From contig JAURPI010000015.1 in the NCBI GenBank assembly GCA_030835385.1, positions 1-64,000 of the forward strand: a stretch of DNA of 64,000 nucleotides. The letters are read 5' to 3'. Under the pieces are notes generated by a model. The model saw nothing but the letters and a program-made list of their open reading frames with translations, made no database searches and was not told where the DNA came from. Shown piece after piece: positions 1-8,348 of this stretch. The position numbers and the translations under genes are program-made. Numbering within the stretch: the first letter of the stretch is position 1; each line of letters opens with the position of its first letter. This DNA is from Alphaproteobacteria bacterium (GTDB lineage: Bacteria; Pseudomonadota; Alphaproteobacteria; Rhodospirillales; Rhodospirillaceae).

Positions 1-537
1 GATTTAATTGTTCTTGATGTCATGATGCCGGGTGAAGACGGCATGAGTTTCGCCGGTGCCGTCCGAACCGATAACGAAATTCCAATTCTCATGCTTACGG
101 CTATGGGCGAAGCTGAGCATAGGATACAAGGCCTGGAGCATGGCGTTGACGACTACATGGGAAAGCCCTTTGAACCGAGAGAACTGCTTTTGCGGGTCAA
201 CGCAATTCTTCGGCGGGCCCCGCCACCGCCAGATGACAGCATGCACGAACTGAGCTTTGGTGAATGCCGCTATGACATAGCCCGCAATACTTTGGTCAGA
301 GATGGTAATTCTGTCCATCTCACCTCCGCAGAAGCTGTTCTTCTCCGCGCCCTAGCACTGAATGCAAATACGCCAGTACAACGCAGTCAATTAAGCAATG
401 ACGAGAACGGTAACAGCAACCAGCGAACCATCGACGTCCAAGTCACGAGACTACGACGAAAAATCGAGAGCGACCCCCGCCAACCCCGATACTTACAAAC
501 GGTCCGCGGCACCGGTTACTTGCTGCGCACAGATTAG
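1..537 (+). CDS. OmpR/PhoB-family response regulator (5' end outside window)
   Basis: The reading frame is open from base 1, so the start lies upstream of the window; 178 codons are visible. The first residues are the end of the receiver domain: LIVLDVMMPGEDG carries the phospho-acceptor Asp (visible codon 6), MLTAMGE the switch Thr, and YMGKPF the conserved Lys. A winged-helix DNA-binding domain follows, ending in TIDVQVTRLRRKIE and TVRGTGYLL, diagnostic of the OmpR/PhoB class. The kinase gene starts 12 bp downstream, so the two should form one two-component operon. The signal and targets cannot be read from the sequence; by kinase architecture it resembles an EnvZ/OmpR pair. Confidence 0.93.
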   Translation, partial: DLIVLDVMMPGEDGMSFAGAVRTDNEIPILMLTAMGEAEHRIQGLEHGVDDYMGKPFEPRELLLRVNAILRRAPPPPDDSMHELSFGECRYDIARNTLVRDGNSVHLTSAEAVLLRALALNANTPVQRSQLSNDENGNSNQRTIDVQVTRLRRKIESDPRQPRYLQTVRGTGYLLRTD

Positions 538-549
538 AATGCTGGATGA

Positions 550-1935
550 GTGATGACTGATAACATCCGCACCAAAGAATCTATGACCAATCGTCTTGCA
601 CGGTTGATCGATTACTCTGGTTGGGATAGCTGGATGCCGGCGACGCTAATGGGTCGGTCTGCCTTAATCATTCTCATCCCCCTTATTCTCGTCCAAATCA
701 TTTCAACTTTCATATTCTATGACAATCATTGGGAGACGTTGTCTCGCCGGCTAGCACAAGGTCTTGCCGGTGATATTTCTCACATCCGTGTTTATCTCAG
801 AGACAATCCAGCACCTGAAGACTTTGCTTGGATTAAAACAACTGCACGGCAAACAATGCAATTAGATATCGACTACGAGCTGCGTGGCGCGCTACCCACG
901 GCAGAGACAATCACGGCTAAGGGTCCGTTTCCGGACGTCTTAACTCGTGAACTTTGGAGGGAGCTGAAAAGACCGTTCACCATAGATTTTGAGCATTCCG
1001 ACCGTGAGATTGAAATCAACATGCAGTTGCCGGGCGGCGTCCTTCATGTGCTCGCGCCAAGGAAACGCCTTTTTAGTTCAACGACTTATGTTTTCGTATT
1101 GTGGATGGTTGGGTCATCGATGCTGTTGTTCGGTGTCGCAGCCCTGTTTCTAAACATACAGGTGAGGGCTGTTCGACGCCTGGCACGCGCGGCAGACGGG
1201 TTTGGTAAGGGGCGCGATGTACCCAACTTCAAACCCGAGGGCGCTCGCGAGGTCCGGCAGGCTGCGCTGGCTTTCACGGCCATGCGTAATCGTATCCAAC
1301 GACAAATCGATCAGCGAACGGAGATGCTTGCTGGTGTTTCCCATGACTTGCGCACACCCCTGACACGACTGCGCCTACAGATCGAAATGCTGGATGGCGC
1401 AGCGCCAGAAGATGTAGCTGACATCAAAGAAGATGTTGATGAAATGGAACGCATGTTGGACGGCTATCTGGCTTTTGCCCGTGGCGAGGGGGACGAACAA
1501 TCAGAACCCACCAATCTGAATGATCTCCTCAATGACATTCACCGCCGTTTCCGGCACAGCAAGGCTGCCGTCAAACTAGAGGTGACCGACCTCGGTGAAG
1601 AGCACACAACGAAACCGATTGCTATTAGACGCTGCCTATCCAACCTCATTGGCAATGCGATACGCTATGGCTCTCGCGTTGATATTACCGCGAGACGAAC
1701 CGGGGCCCGCATAGAAATCAACGTTGACGACGACGGACCGGGTATCGCTGAGGACCAACGTGAGAACGTTTTCAAAGCCTTTTACAGGGTCGACGCGTCG
1801 CGCAACCCGGAGACGGGTGGTGTTGGTTTAGGTCTGACGATCGCAAGAGATATTGCTCGAAGCCTTGGTGGCGACGTGACCCTGGGCCAAAACGAAATGG
1901 GGGGGCTTCGGTCAACCGTGAGGTTTCCCGTTTAG
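550..1935 (+). CDS. EnvZ-like membrane sensor histidine kinase
   Basis: 461 residues from a GTG at 550 (an ATG follows directly at 553). Two membrane segments (about 34-56 and 180-203) enclose a periplasmic sensor of about 120 residues, followed by HAMP (about 204-256) and HisKA with the phospho-acceptor His at 265 in GVSHDLRTPLTRLRLQ. The ATP-binding domain has an N box (NLIGNAIRYG), a G1 box (DDDGPGI) and a G2 box (GVGLGLTIA). It should autophosphorylate and pass phosphate to the regulator encoded 12 bp upstream. The sensor domain resembles the EnvZ type, but the stimulus is unknown. Its 3' end converges with the TetR-like gene, overlapping by 4 bp. Confidence 0.93.
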   Translation: MMTDNIRTKESMTNRLARLIDYSGWDSWMPATLMGRSALIILIPLILVQIISTFIFYDNHWETLSRRLAQGLAGDISHIRVYLRDNPAPEDFAWIKTTARQTMQLDIDYELRGALPTAETITAKGPFPDVLTRELWRELKRPFTIDFEHSDREIEINMQLPGGVLHVLAPRKRLFSSTTYVFVLWMVGSSMLLFGVAALFLNIQVRAVRRLARAADGFGKGRDVPNFKPEGAREVRQAALAFTAMRNRIQRQIDQRTEMLAGVSHDLRTPLTRLRLQIEMLDGAAPEDVADIKEDVDEMERMLDGYLAFARGEGDEQSEPTNLNDLLNDIHRRFRHSKAAVKLEVTDLGEEHTTKPIAIRRCLSNLIGNAIRYGSRVDITARRTGARIEINVDDDGPGIAEDQRENVFKAFYRVDASRNPETGGVGLGLTIARDIARSLGGDVTLGQNEMGGLRSTVRFPV

Positions 1936-2588
1936 CCCTCTTGTGCGCCGTCTTCAGGTGTAGAACTTCGAGCAGGTCTCCTTGCCAAGACCATAGACTG
2001 CATCTTCTCTAGTCGGCTCAGGTTTTTATCCAGTGCGGACATTGTCTTCGCCATATCTGCGCTGTCATCCTTTAACCAAGTCCGAACGACCAACCCATAT
2101 GCTGCTGCGAGCGCGTGCGCGCGAGCCATGCCGAGTGGGCTGCTTGCTTCTATTCCAGATGCGATGAGCATCAATGCCATGGAGTGCACTATTGCTGGAG
2201 CCCGCAGCAAAATAGCTGAGGGCTGGCGGGACACCCCCTGAATCAAAGCAACGTAGCCCGACCGATGACGTTGCAGCGCATCAAACCGGTTCATCAAAAC
2301 CTCGAAGAGACGGTCCCTTGGAGTTTCCGACTCATCAACGGCCTGCACTTGTGACAATACGTGCTGGTCGATCCTATCCAGCAAGGTTGATGCGATTCGC
2401 GATGTTGTGGGAAACACGGCGATCACCGCCCCTAAGGGCTCACCCACGGCATCTGCCATTCTCGGCAATGTCATAGCCTCCCAGCCCTCTCGCGCCGCCA
2501 GATCTAATGCGCAATCGGCAATACGGTCTTTCAGACTAGAATCTTTCTTCGCTCGAGGCTTTGGCTTGGCCGTCTTCTTCGCTGCCAT
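1932..2588 (-). CDS. TetR-family regulator with COQ9-like C-terminal domain
   Basis: 218 residues if started at the ATG at 2588, 4 bp after the proC stop; the longer frame from 2633 would overlap proC and adds non-conserved residues. A Lys/Pro-rich head precedes a TetR-like helix-turn-helix (about residues 15-62, with MTLPRMADAVGEPLGAV). The C-terminus carries VVRTWLKDDSADMAKTM followed by SALDKNLSRLEKM, which resembles the COQ9 pattern of Trp, Asp-x-Ser and a terminal Leu-Asp helix. COQ9 itself is a TetR-fold lipid-binding protein of ubiquinone synthesis, so a non-regulatory, lipid-related role is possible. It is probably co-transcribed with proC. The TetR fold is fairly sure; the COQ9 relation is inference. 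Confidence 0.72.
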   Translation of the reverse strand: MAAKKTAKPKPRAKKDSSLKDRIADCALDLAAREGWEAMTLPRMADAVGEPLGAVIAVFPTTSRIASTLLDRIDQHVLSQVQAVDESETPRDRLFEVLMNRFDALQRHRSGYVALIQGVSRQPSAILLRAPAIVHSMALMLIASGIEASSPLGMARAHALAAAYGLVVRTWLKDDSADMAKTMSALDKNLSRLEKMQSMVLARRPARSSTPEDGAQEG

Positions 2589-2592
2589 CTGG

Positions 2593-3414
2593 CTAACCCG
2601 CCAAATCTTTTGAACGCTTAGTCGCAACGTCAACAGCGCGCTGGAGTAAGGGGGGCAATCCGTCCTCCGCCATCAGTACCTTAAGCGCCGCTTCGGTTGT
2701 GCCCCCAGGACTGGTCACGTTCTCCCGCAGCGTACTGGCTGACAGGGTTTCTGCCTCCAGCAGAGCGCCAGCTCCGGATACCGTCGCTTGCGCCAATTGT
2801 TCCGCCAAATCCGGAGCTAATCCGGCACTAATGCCAGCCTCCGTCAACGCCTCGGCTAAGAGGAAAACATAGGCTGGGCCGCTGCCAGATACGGCGGTCA
2901 CCGCGTCCATATCCGACTCATCGGTGATCCAAGCCGTCTGCCCAGCCGCAGCCAGCAGCACCTTGCACACGCGTTTCTGCGACGGTCCAACAGACTCTGC
3001 CGGACACAGCACACTGATGCCACGTCCGATAGCCGCTGGTGTGTTTGGCATTGCGCGCACCACGGCAGCCTCTGAACCAAGTATCTCCTGCAACTTCTGC
3101 AAAGACATCCCGGCAATGATCGACAAATATACCGTGCCGCCTTCGGCGAAGCGGGCATATGTTGGAATCACGTCTGCAGCTGCCTGCGGTTTAACCGCAA
3201 ACACAATGGCATCGGGCGTAAAGTCACTCGGCAACTCTGACGCATCAGTAAGAACACTCAGTGCGGGATGATCTTCGGCCGTTTCGACTGCGGCACGCCC
3301 AGCGGGCTCTACGATCATGATGTCGACAGGGCTCAATCCTTGCGCGAACCAGCCCTTTAGAAGAGCGCCGCCCATTTTTCCACAGCCGACCAAAAGTATG
3401 GTGCCTTCAATCAT
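2593..3414 (-). CDS. proC: Pyrroline-5-carboxylate reductase
   Basis: Catalyses the last step of proline synthesis, NAD(P)H reduction of pyrroline-5-carboxylate. The ATG at 3414 gives 273 residues, the usual length; an upstream TTG (3432) would add six residues and run into the terminator hairpin at 3434. The N-terminal Rossmann motif is LLVGCGKMGGAL. The C-terminal signature runs TSPGGTTEAAL, with a preceding SGSGPAYVF helix typical of the dimerisation domain. The TetR/COQ9-like gene follows 4 bp downstream. Confidence 0.95.
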   Translation of the reverse strand: MIEGTILLVGCGKMGGALLKGWFAQGLSPVDIMIVEPAGRAAVETAEDHPALSVLTDASELPSDFTPDAIVFAVKPQAAADVIPTYARFAEGGTVYLSIIAGMSLQKLQEILGSEAAVVRAMPNTPAAIGRGISVLCPAESVGPSQKRVCKVLLAAAGQTAWITDESDMDAVTAVSGSGPAYVFLLAEALTEAGISAGLAPDLAEQLAQATVSGAGALLEAETLSASTLRENVTSPGGTTEAALKVLMAEDGLPPLLQRAVDVATKRSKDLAG

Positions 3415-3433
3415 GCTGGCACTATAACACAAA

Positions 3434-3455
3434 GAGGCGGCCTTTCCGCCGCCTC
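3434..3455 (-). terminator. Rho-independent terminator downstream of ybjN
   Basis: Perfect 8-bp arms GAGGCGGC / GCCGCCTC around a 6-nt loop; read on the minus strand the stem is followed by TTTGTGTTATAG. It lies between the ybjN stop and the proC start and should separate the two transcripts. Confidence 0.7.
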
Positions 3456-3483
3456 AAAGCAAGGTTTTAGCTATAAGGTTAAA

Positions 3484-3984
3484 CTAGGCTTCGCCAACCG
3501 TATCGAGCAACGCGCAGGCAATAGCGTCATCAGGCGTCCGCCCACCCCAAATCACGAACTGAAATGCCGGGTAGTACCGTTCACATTCGCTACGCGCCAG
3601 ATCGACAAGTTCATCGACATGGGCGGTATCTAATCTGCCACCGCTGCAGTGAATGGTATGCCGAAACATGGGGATACCTTCTTCAACCCAAATGGCAAAG
3701 TGGCCCGTCCAGAGACGCTCATTCAGTTTGGCGATGAGCTCATAAATATTGCTTAGGATTTTGGGTTGTACTCGCATGTCCAAGGCGCAAGAAAAATGCA
3801 GCGCATCGAGTTCCTGAGACCAAGCAAAAAACAATCCAAAGTCACACCACGTTCCCGGCGCTTCGACAGCCATCTCTTCATCACTGCGGCGATCAAACAC
3901 CCAGTCTTTGATGGAGATGACTTCTTCAATGCGATCCAACGGATTGTCCGTGGTTGAGTCATGGCTGACGGCAGTGGTGCGCAT
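3484..3984 (-). CDS. YbjN domain-containing protein
   Basis: 166 residues with the features of the alphaproteobacterial YbjN family (a type III secretion chaperone-like fold). The first 20 residues are polar, followed by PLDRIEEVI and a beta-rich core with LHFSCALDMRV and a central helix KILSNIYELIAKLNERLWTGHFAIW. The second half ends in a helix and GRTPDDAIACALLDTVGEA. No signal peptide, so it is cytosolic. YbjN in enterobacteria has been linked to stress and motility regulation, but the function here is unknown. Association with proC next door is common in this class. The start has GGGGT 6 bp upstream. Confidence 0.85.
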   Translation of the reverse strand: MRTTAVSHDSTTDNPLDRIEEVISIKDWVFDRRSDEEMAVEAPGTWCDFGLFFAWSQELDALHFSCALDMRVQPKILSNIYELIAKLNERLWTGHFAIWVEEGIPMFRHTIHCSGGRLDTAHVDELVDLARSECERYYPAFQFVIWGGRTPDDAIACALLDTVGEA

Positions 3985-4173
3985 GGATACCCCTAATTTG
4001 CCCCTGACCCGATCAACGAATCGAGCTGTCTAATTCGTAGCCTATGAATCAAGATATAGTAGGTTCTGAGGAGCGGCAATAACTAATGTTAGTAAATCTG
4101 CCGAGTCGTAGGCCGTCAGTTTTTCGTCTTAGAAAGGCGGTTAATTGCGCGTTTTCTCGGCATTGCCATGGAG

Positions 4174-4509
4174 CTAGGTGGTCGCACTACGCTTTTTTTT
4201 AGCCGACGTCTTAGTCGCTTTTTTGGCTCTAGGGGTTCGCTTCAGTGTCGATGACTTTGGTTTTGCAGACTGCTCCTTTTCGAGCTCTGCGAGCCGCGTT
4301 GCAATGCGCTCCTGTTCTGCCCGAGCTTCAGACGCCATCGCTTTCACAGCTTCGAACTCTTCGCGGCTGACCAAGTCGTGATCAGCCATGAAGCGGTCAA
4401 CACGTTGCTTCACCAAATTCTCGATTTCTTGCTTCAGACTACCTAAAGCCCCAAGGGCGCCGCCGGCCACCTTAGCGATATCATCAAAAATTCGTTTCTG
4501 ACTCTGCAT
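4174..4509 (-). CDS. ubiK: UbiK/YqiC (BMFP-domain) accessory factor
   Basis: 111 residues. The BMFP core at about residues 1-80 reads IFDDIAKVAGGALGAL, then LVKQRVDRFMADHDLVSREEFEAVKAM and a coiled coil (about 50-85, RIATRLAELEKEQ). UbiK is a trimeric, membrane-fusogenic accessory factor of aerobic ubiquinone synthesis in enterobacteria. The Lys/Ser/Thr-rich tail of about 30 residues is basic and resembles alphaproteobacterial versions. A strong AAGGAG site lies 9 bp before the start. The gene is divergent from hldD across 152 bp that should hold both promoters. A COQ9-like gene 2 kb away is a possible functional echo. Confidence 0.88.
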   Translation of the reverse strand: MQSQKRIFDDIAKVAGGALGALGSLKQEIENLVKQRVDRFMADHDLVSREEFEAVKAMASEARAEQERIATRLAELEKEQSAKPKSSTLKRTPRAKKATKTSAKKKRSATT

Positions 4510-4661
4510 GACGAGTCTCCTTTGTCAGCGCGTGACTTGTAATATCGGCCTCTACTGCCAAACCTTCAAGTGCTGGAAGAGAGCAGAACTCTTTTTGTTT
4601 GATTGCCGCTGCATGACTGATCCGGCATAACTCGATACTCAGTCAGCGTAACGAGCCCTCT

Positions 4662-5648
4662 ATGCTAGCCATTACCGGTGCCGCCGGATTCATCGGGTCA
4701 AATCTCCTTGCAGCGCTTGAAAAAGCGAGTGCCGGACCCATTGTGGCGTTCGATATTCTGGATAGCGACGCCAAACGAAACAACGTTGCCAAAAGAAGAG
4801 ACGTAACGTGGGTAGAGCCCTCTCAGACTATAGCCTATCTCGCTGCGCATCAGTCCGACATAAAGGCGGTTATTCATCTCGGCGCGGAAACAGCCACCAC
4901 CGCTACAGATCGAGACGCCGTATTCGCGGTTAACGTTGACCTAAGTAAAGCCCTGTGGGGTTGGTCAACAGACTCACAAACACCATTTATTTACGCGTCA
5001 TCCGCTTCTGTGTATGGCGACGGCACCCTTGGCTTTGTAGACGACCTCTATCCCGACACCATGGCGAAACTAAAACCGCTCAATATTTATGGCGAAAGCA
5101 AACTGGCATTCGATCTTTTTGTAGCCGAGCAAGTTGGGTCAGCTGCGGCTCTGCCTCCACAATGGGCAGGGCTTCGTTTTTTTAACGTGTTTGGGCCAAA
5201 TGAATCACACAAGGGCACTCAGGCCAGCGTCGTTAGTCAGATGCATCCTGTGGTGGCTCGGGGCGAACCATATCCCCTGTTCCGCTCACACCACCCGGAC
5301 GTATCTGACGGAGAGCAGCGTCGCGACTTTGTATTCGTCGATGACTGTGCCGCTGTCATTCAATGGCTGTTGGCCAACCCCAACATCTCAGGGCTCTTTA
5401 ACATTGGAAGTGGACAGGCGCGGACATTCCTTGACCTCGCGAAGGCTGTGCACGCGGCATGTGGAAAAGATTTTGAACCAAGCTGGCGCGATACACCGGA
5501 GAGTCTTAGGGAACACTATCAATATTTCACCGAAGCTGACCTGACTCGCTTGCGACAAGCCGGGTACACAGAGTCGTTTACCTCGCTTGAAGAGGGTGTC
5601 ACCATCTCCATCAAAGACTACCTCGCCCAACCTGACCCTTTCCGCTGA
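4662..5648 (+). CDS. hldD: ADP-L-glycero-D-manno-heptose 6-epimerase
   Basis: 328-residue extended SDR. The Rossmann motif GAAGFIG is at 6-12, the catalytic Ser lies in ASSASVYG (113-116), and Tyr143/Lys147 are in IYGESK. The family-specific stretches GLRFFNVFGPNESHKG, QRRDFVFVDDC and FNIGSGQARTF match HldD/RfaD rather than general UDP-sugar epimerases. It makes the heptose donor for the LPS inner core. Other core-heptose genes are not in the window. It leads a forward run with lgt (14-bp gap), midA-like and yfiH. Confidence 0.9.
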   Translation: MLAITGAAGFIGSNLLAALEKASAGPIVAFDILDSDAKRNNVAKRRDVTWVEPSQTIAYLAAHQSDIKAVIHLGAETATTATDRDAVFAVNVDLSKALWGWSTDSQTPFIYASSASVYGDGTLGFVDDLYPDTMAKLKPLNIYGESKLAFDLFVAEQVGSAAALPPQWAGLRFFNVFGPNESHKGTQASVVSQMHPVVARGEPYPLFRSHHPDVSDGEQRRDFVFVDDCAAVIQWLLANPNISGLFNIGSGQARTFLDLAKAVHAACGKDFEPSWRDTPESLREHYQYFTEADLTRLRQAGYTESFTSLEEGVTISIKDYLAQPDPFR

Positions 5649-5662
5649 CCACCTAATTTCTC

Positions 5663-6475
5663 ATGAGCCTTTTAGCCCTTACATTTCCAACGATTGACCC
5701 AGTCCTGATTGAGATTGGTCCCTTCGCTATTCGTTGGTACGCATTGGCATACATTGCGGGATTATTTGGCGGCACTTGGTACATGCGCAAACTTGTGGCC
5801 AAGCCTCCGGCACTCATCACTCCAGAGCGCGCGGACGATTTTCTGATCTGGGCGTTGATCGGTGTGATTCTGGGCGGACGACTCGGATACGTGCTGTTTT
5901 ACAAACCCGCCTACTACCTCTCCAACCCAGGCGAAATACTCATGACCTGGGAGGGCGGCATGTCCTTCCACGGTGGGTTGATCGGCGTAGCGCTTGCGAT
6001 CATCTTGTTTGCGCGCAGGCTTAATGTCGACAAATGGTACGTCGCGGATAACGTGAGTTGTGCCGTTCCAATCGGACTCTTGTTAGGCCGCATCGCTAAC
6101 TTCATTAACGGGGAACTATATGGTCGGGCAGCGCCTGACGTGAGCTGGGCCATGGCCTTCCCAGGTGGTGGCCCTATGCCACGGCACCCAAGTCAATTGT
6201 ACGAGGCTATTCTCGAAGGCCTCGTCTTGTTCGTCATACTCAATCTCTTGTGGCGAAACGATGCCGTGCGACACCGCCCTGGAATTATTACGGGCTGCTT
6301 TTGCGCTGGCTACGCCATTGCCAGAATTATTGTAGAGTTTTTCCGCGAACCGGACAGGCACCTTGGTTTCCTGGCTTTCGGGTTAACGATGGGACAAATA
6401 CTCTCTGGCGCACTCTTGCTGTTTGGTGCTTGGGTGATCCGGCGATCTCTAAGACGCTCCCCCCTCTCCAAGTGA
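5663..6475 (+). CDS. lgt: Prolipoprotein diacylglyceryl transferase
   Basis: 270 residues, polytopic inner-membrane enzyme that moves diacylglycerol from phosphatidylglycerol to the lipobox Cys of prolipoproteins. Signature residues fall at the same numbers as in the E. coli enzyme: His103 in MSFHGGLIGV, and Arg143, Asn146 and Glu151 in GRIANFINGELYG. PRHPSQLYEA follows. About seven membrane segments are visible. Two putative lipoproteins are encoded in the window, one only 1.9 kb downstream. Confidence 0.97.
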   Translation: MSLLALTFPTIDPVLIEIGPFAIRWYALAYIAGLFGGTWYMRKLVAKPPALITPERADDFLIWALIGVILGGRLGYVLFYKPAYYLSNPGEILMTWEGGMSFHGGLIGVALAIILFARRLNVDKWYVADNVSCAVPIGLLLGRIANFINGELYGRAAPDVSWAMAFPGGGPMPRHPSQLYEAILEGLVLFVILNLLWRNDAVRHRPGIITGCFCAGYAIARIIVEFFREPDRHLGFLAFGLTMGQILSGALLLFGAWVIRRSLRRSPLSK

Positions 6476-6490
6476 GGCGTAGCTTCTAAG

Positions 6491-7579
6491 GTGCAAGCAG
6501 AAAATCCACCAAAACTCTTAGACCAGCTCATGGCGCAAATTGAGCAACAGGGTTCTATTACCGTAGCGACGTATATGGATGAGGTTGCCGCAACCTACTA
6601 CGCGCAAGGACAGGTTTTTGGGAAAGAAGGTGATTTTGTTACCGCATCCGAGATCTCTCAAATCTTTGGAGAACTGGTCGGGCTCTGGTGCGTTACGGCT
6701 TGGCAAGCGCTCGGCCAGCCCCGGCATTTTAATCTCGTAGAATGCGGACCGGGGCGCGGCACATTGATGGCCGATGTTTTACGAACCGTTTGGGACGTGG
6801 CGCCAGAATTCGCCCGCGCGGCCTCTCTTCACTTGATAGAACGAAGCCCTTCGTTACGGGAACAACAACGGCAGAATCTTGCGCCCTATGAAATCGATTG
6901 GCATGACGATCTGTCGTCGTTGCCTGCTGGCCAGGTGATTATCGTTGGCAATGAATTTCTAGATGCCTTACCGATCTCGCAATTCGTCAAGACACCCGCG
7001 GGATGGTGCGAGCGCCTTGTAACCTGCGACACGAGTGGTCTTAAGTTTGACGTTTCTCCCCTTCCCGACACCGCGATAGATGACACATTTGACGACGCGC
7101 CAGACGGCAGCATTCTGGAGCGATCTGAGGCTGTTGAAAATGTGACGTCAGAGTTGGCAGTTCTATGTACCGAGAGGCCCGGAGTCGCCCTCCTAATCGA
7201 CTACGGGCACACAATCACAGATGTGGGCGATACATTGCAGGCCGTAAAGAAACACGCTTTCCATCCTGTCCTCGACACGCCGGGAGAGGCTGATCTAACT
7301 GCACACGTCGATTTTGCTGTGGTTGGGCAAGTTGCTCGCTCCCAAGGTGCAAGCATTCATGGACCCGTCGAACAAGGACAATGGCTTAATCGCCTTGGCG
7401 CACGTGTCAGAGAAACCCAGCTTGCGGATGGAAAATCAGTAGCGGATGCAGCCCTCATTCGGAGCGGCATTCGGCGCCTCATCGACCCTGACAAGATGGG
7501 TCGCATGTTTAAAGTCATTGCAATCGGCCCGACTGGAAGCCCACCGCTATCAGGATTTACAGCGGACGCCGATTTATGA
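6491..7579 (+). CDS. MidA/NDUFAF7-type SAM-dependent methyltransferase
   Basis: 362 residues from a GTG start 15 bp after lgt. The family block GKEGDFVTASEISQIFGELVG (residues 44-64 region) is followed by the SAM site VECGPGRGTLMAD (about 84-95) and NEFLDALPI. Mitochondrial NDUFAF7 dimethylates an arginine of the complex I subunit NDUFS2; bacterial members (COG1565) are presumed protein arginine methyltransferases. The stop overlaps the yfiH start by 4 bp (ATGA), indicating translational coupling. Complex I genes are not in the window, so the substrate is inferred. Confidence 0.88.
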   Translation: MQAENPPKLLDQLMAQIEQQGSITVATYMDEVAATYYAQGQVFGKEGDFVTASEISQIFGELVGLWCVTAWQALGQPRHFNLVECGPGRGTLMADVLRTVWDVAPEFARAASLHLIERSPSLREQQRQNLAPYEIDWHDDLSSLPAGQVIIVGNEFLDALPISQFVKTPAGWCERLVTCDTSGLKFDVSPLPDTAIDDTFDDAPDGSILERSEAVENVTSELAVLCTERPGVALLIDYGHTITDVGDTLQAVKKHAFHPVLDTPGEADLTAHVDFAVVGQVARSQGASIHGPVEQGQWLNRLGARVRETQLADGKSVADAALIRSGIRRLIDPDKMGRMFKVIAIGPTGSPPLSGFTADADL

Positions 7580-8343
7580 TCGAAGCCAAAACATTCGCCG
7601 GCATTTCATGCATCCGTCATGGCTTTTTCACGCGAACAGGCGGGCGATCTGACGGTCTGTACAGTAGTTTGAATTGCGGCCTCGGCTCTGAGGATAACCG
7701 CAAAGCCGTTGTCGCCAACCGGACGATCTGCGCCGAAGCGCTTGGCGTCGCGGCTCAATCACTCCTCACTGTACAACAGGAACACACCGCCGATGTGGTC
7801 ACAGTCAAAGGGCCCTGGACTATAGAACGCGCACCCGTAGCTGATGGCTTGGTCACGAACATGCCGAATATTGCGCTCGCTGTGCTCGCTGCCGATTGCA
7901 CACCCGTCCTTTTTGTTGACCCTGGTGCGCGCATCATTGGTGCTGCCCACGCTGGATGGAAGGGCGCGATCACGGGTGTTATCGAAAACACGATCGAGGT
8001 GATGACAGACCTCGGCGCAGCACGCGACAATATTCGAGTTGCCATCGGCCCCTGTATCGGCGCGGCGTCTTATGAAGTTGGGCCAGAATTCAGGGACCGC
8101 TTCATAACAAAAAACCAACAGAACACGCGATATTTCAAACCCTCACCTAGAGATGGCCACACCTACTTTGACATTGGTGGTTTCACATCCGACTGCGCAA
8201 AAGCTGCTGGTGTTTTATCCATTGATCGCATTGATGCAGATACATGCAAAGACGAAGGCCGCTTCTTTAGTTATCGCCGGTCGTGCCACAAGGGTGAACC
8301 TGACTACGGTCGGCAACTTTCTGGCATCGCATTGGTGCCTTAG
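7576..8343 (+). CDS. YfiH/LACC1-family purine nucleoside phosphorylase (polyphenol oxidase fold)
   Basis: 255 residues, typical for the family once called multicopper polyphenol oxidase and now known from LACC1/YfiH work to include zinc-dependent purine nucleoside phosphorylase/adenosine deaminase activities, with YfiH (PgeF) also implicated in peptidoglycan editing. Metal ligands are visible at His70 (QQEHTADVV), Cys108 (AADCTPVLF) and His125 (AAHAGWKG), followed by IGPCIGAASYEVG. It is translationally coupled to the midA-like gene. Confidence 0.92.
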   Translation: MIEAKTFAGISCIRHGFFTRTGGRSDGLYSSLNCGLGSEDNRKAVVANRTICAEALGVAAQSLLTVQQEHTADVVTVKGPWTIERAPVADGLVTNMPNIALAVLAADCTPVLFVDPGARIIGAAHAGWKGAITGVIENTIEVMTDLGAARDNIRVAIGPCIGAASYEVGPEFRDRFITKNQQNTRYFKPSPRDGHTYFDIGGFTSDCAKAAGVLSIDRIDADTCKDEGRFFSYRRSCHKGEPDYGRQLSGIALVP

Positions 8344-8348
8344 GAATC

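Noticed and set aside
1932-2633. Longer start (2633) for the TetR-like gene
   Set aside because: It would overlap proC by 41 bp and adds a non-conserved head; the ATG at 2588 sits 4 bp after the proC stop.
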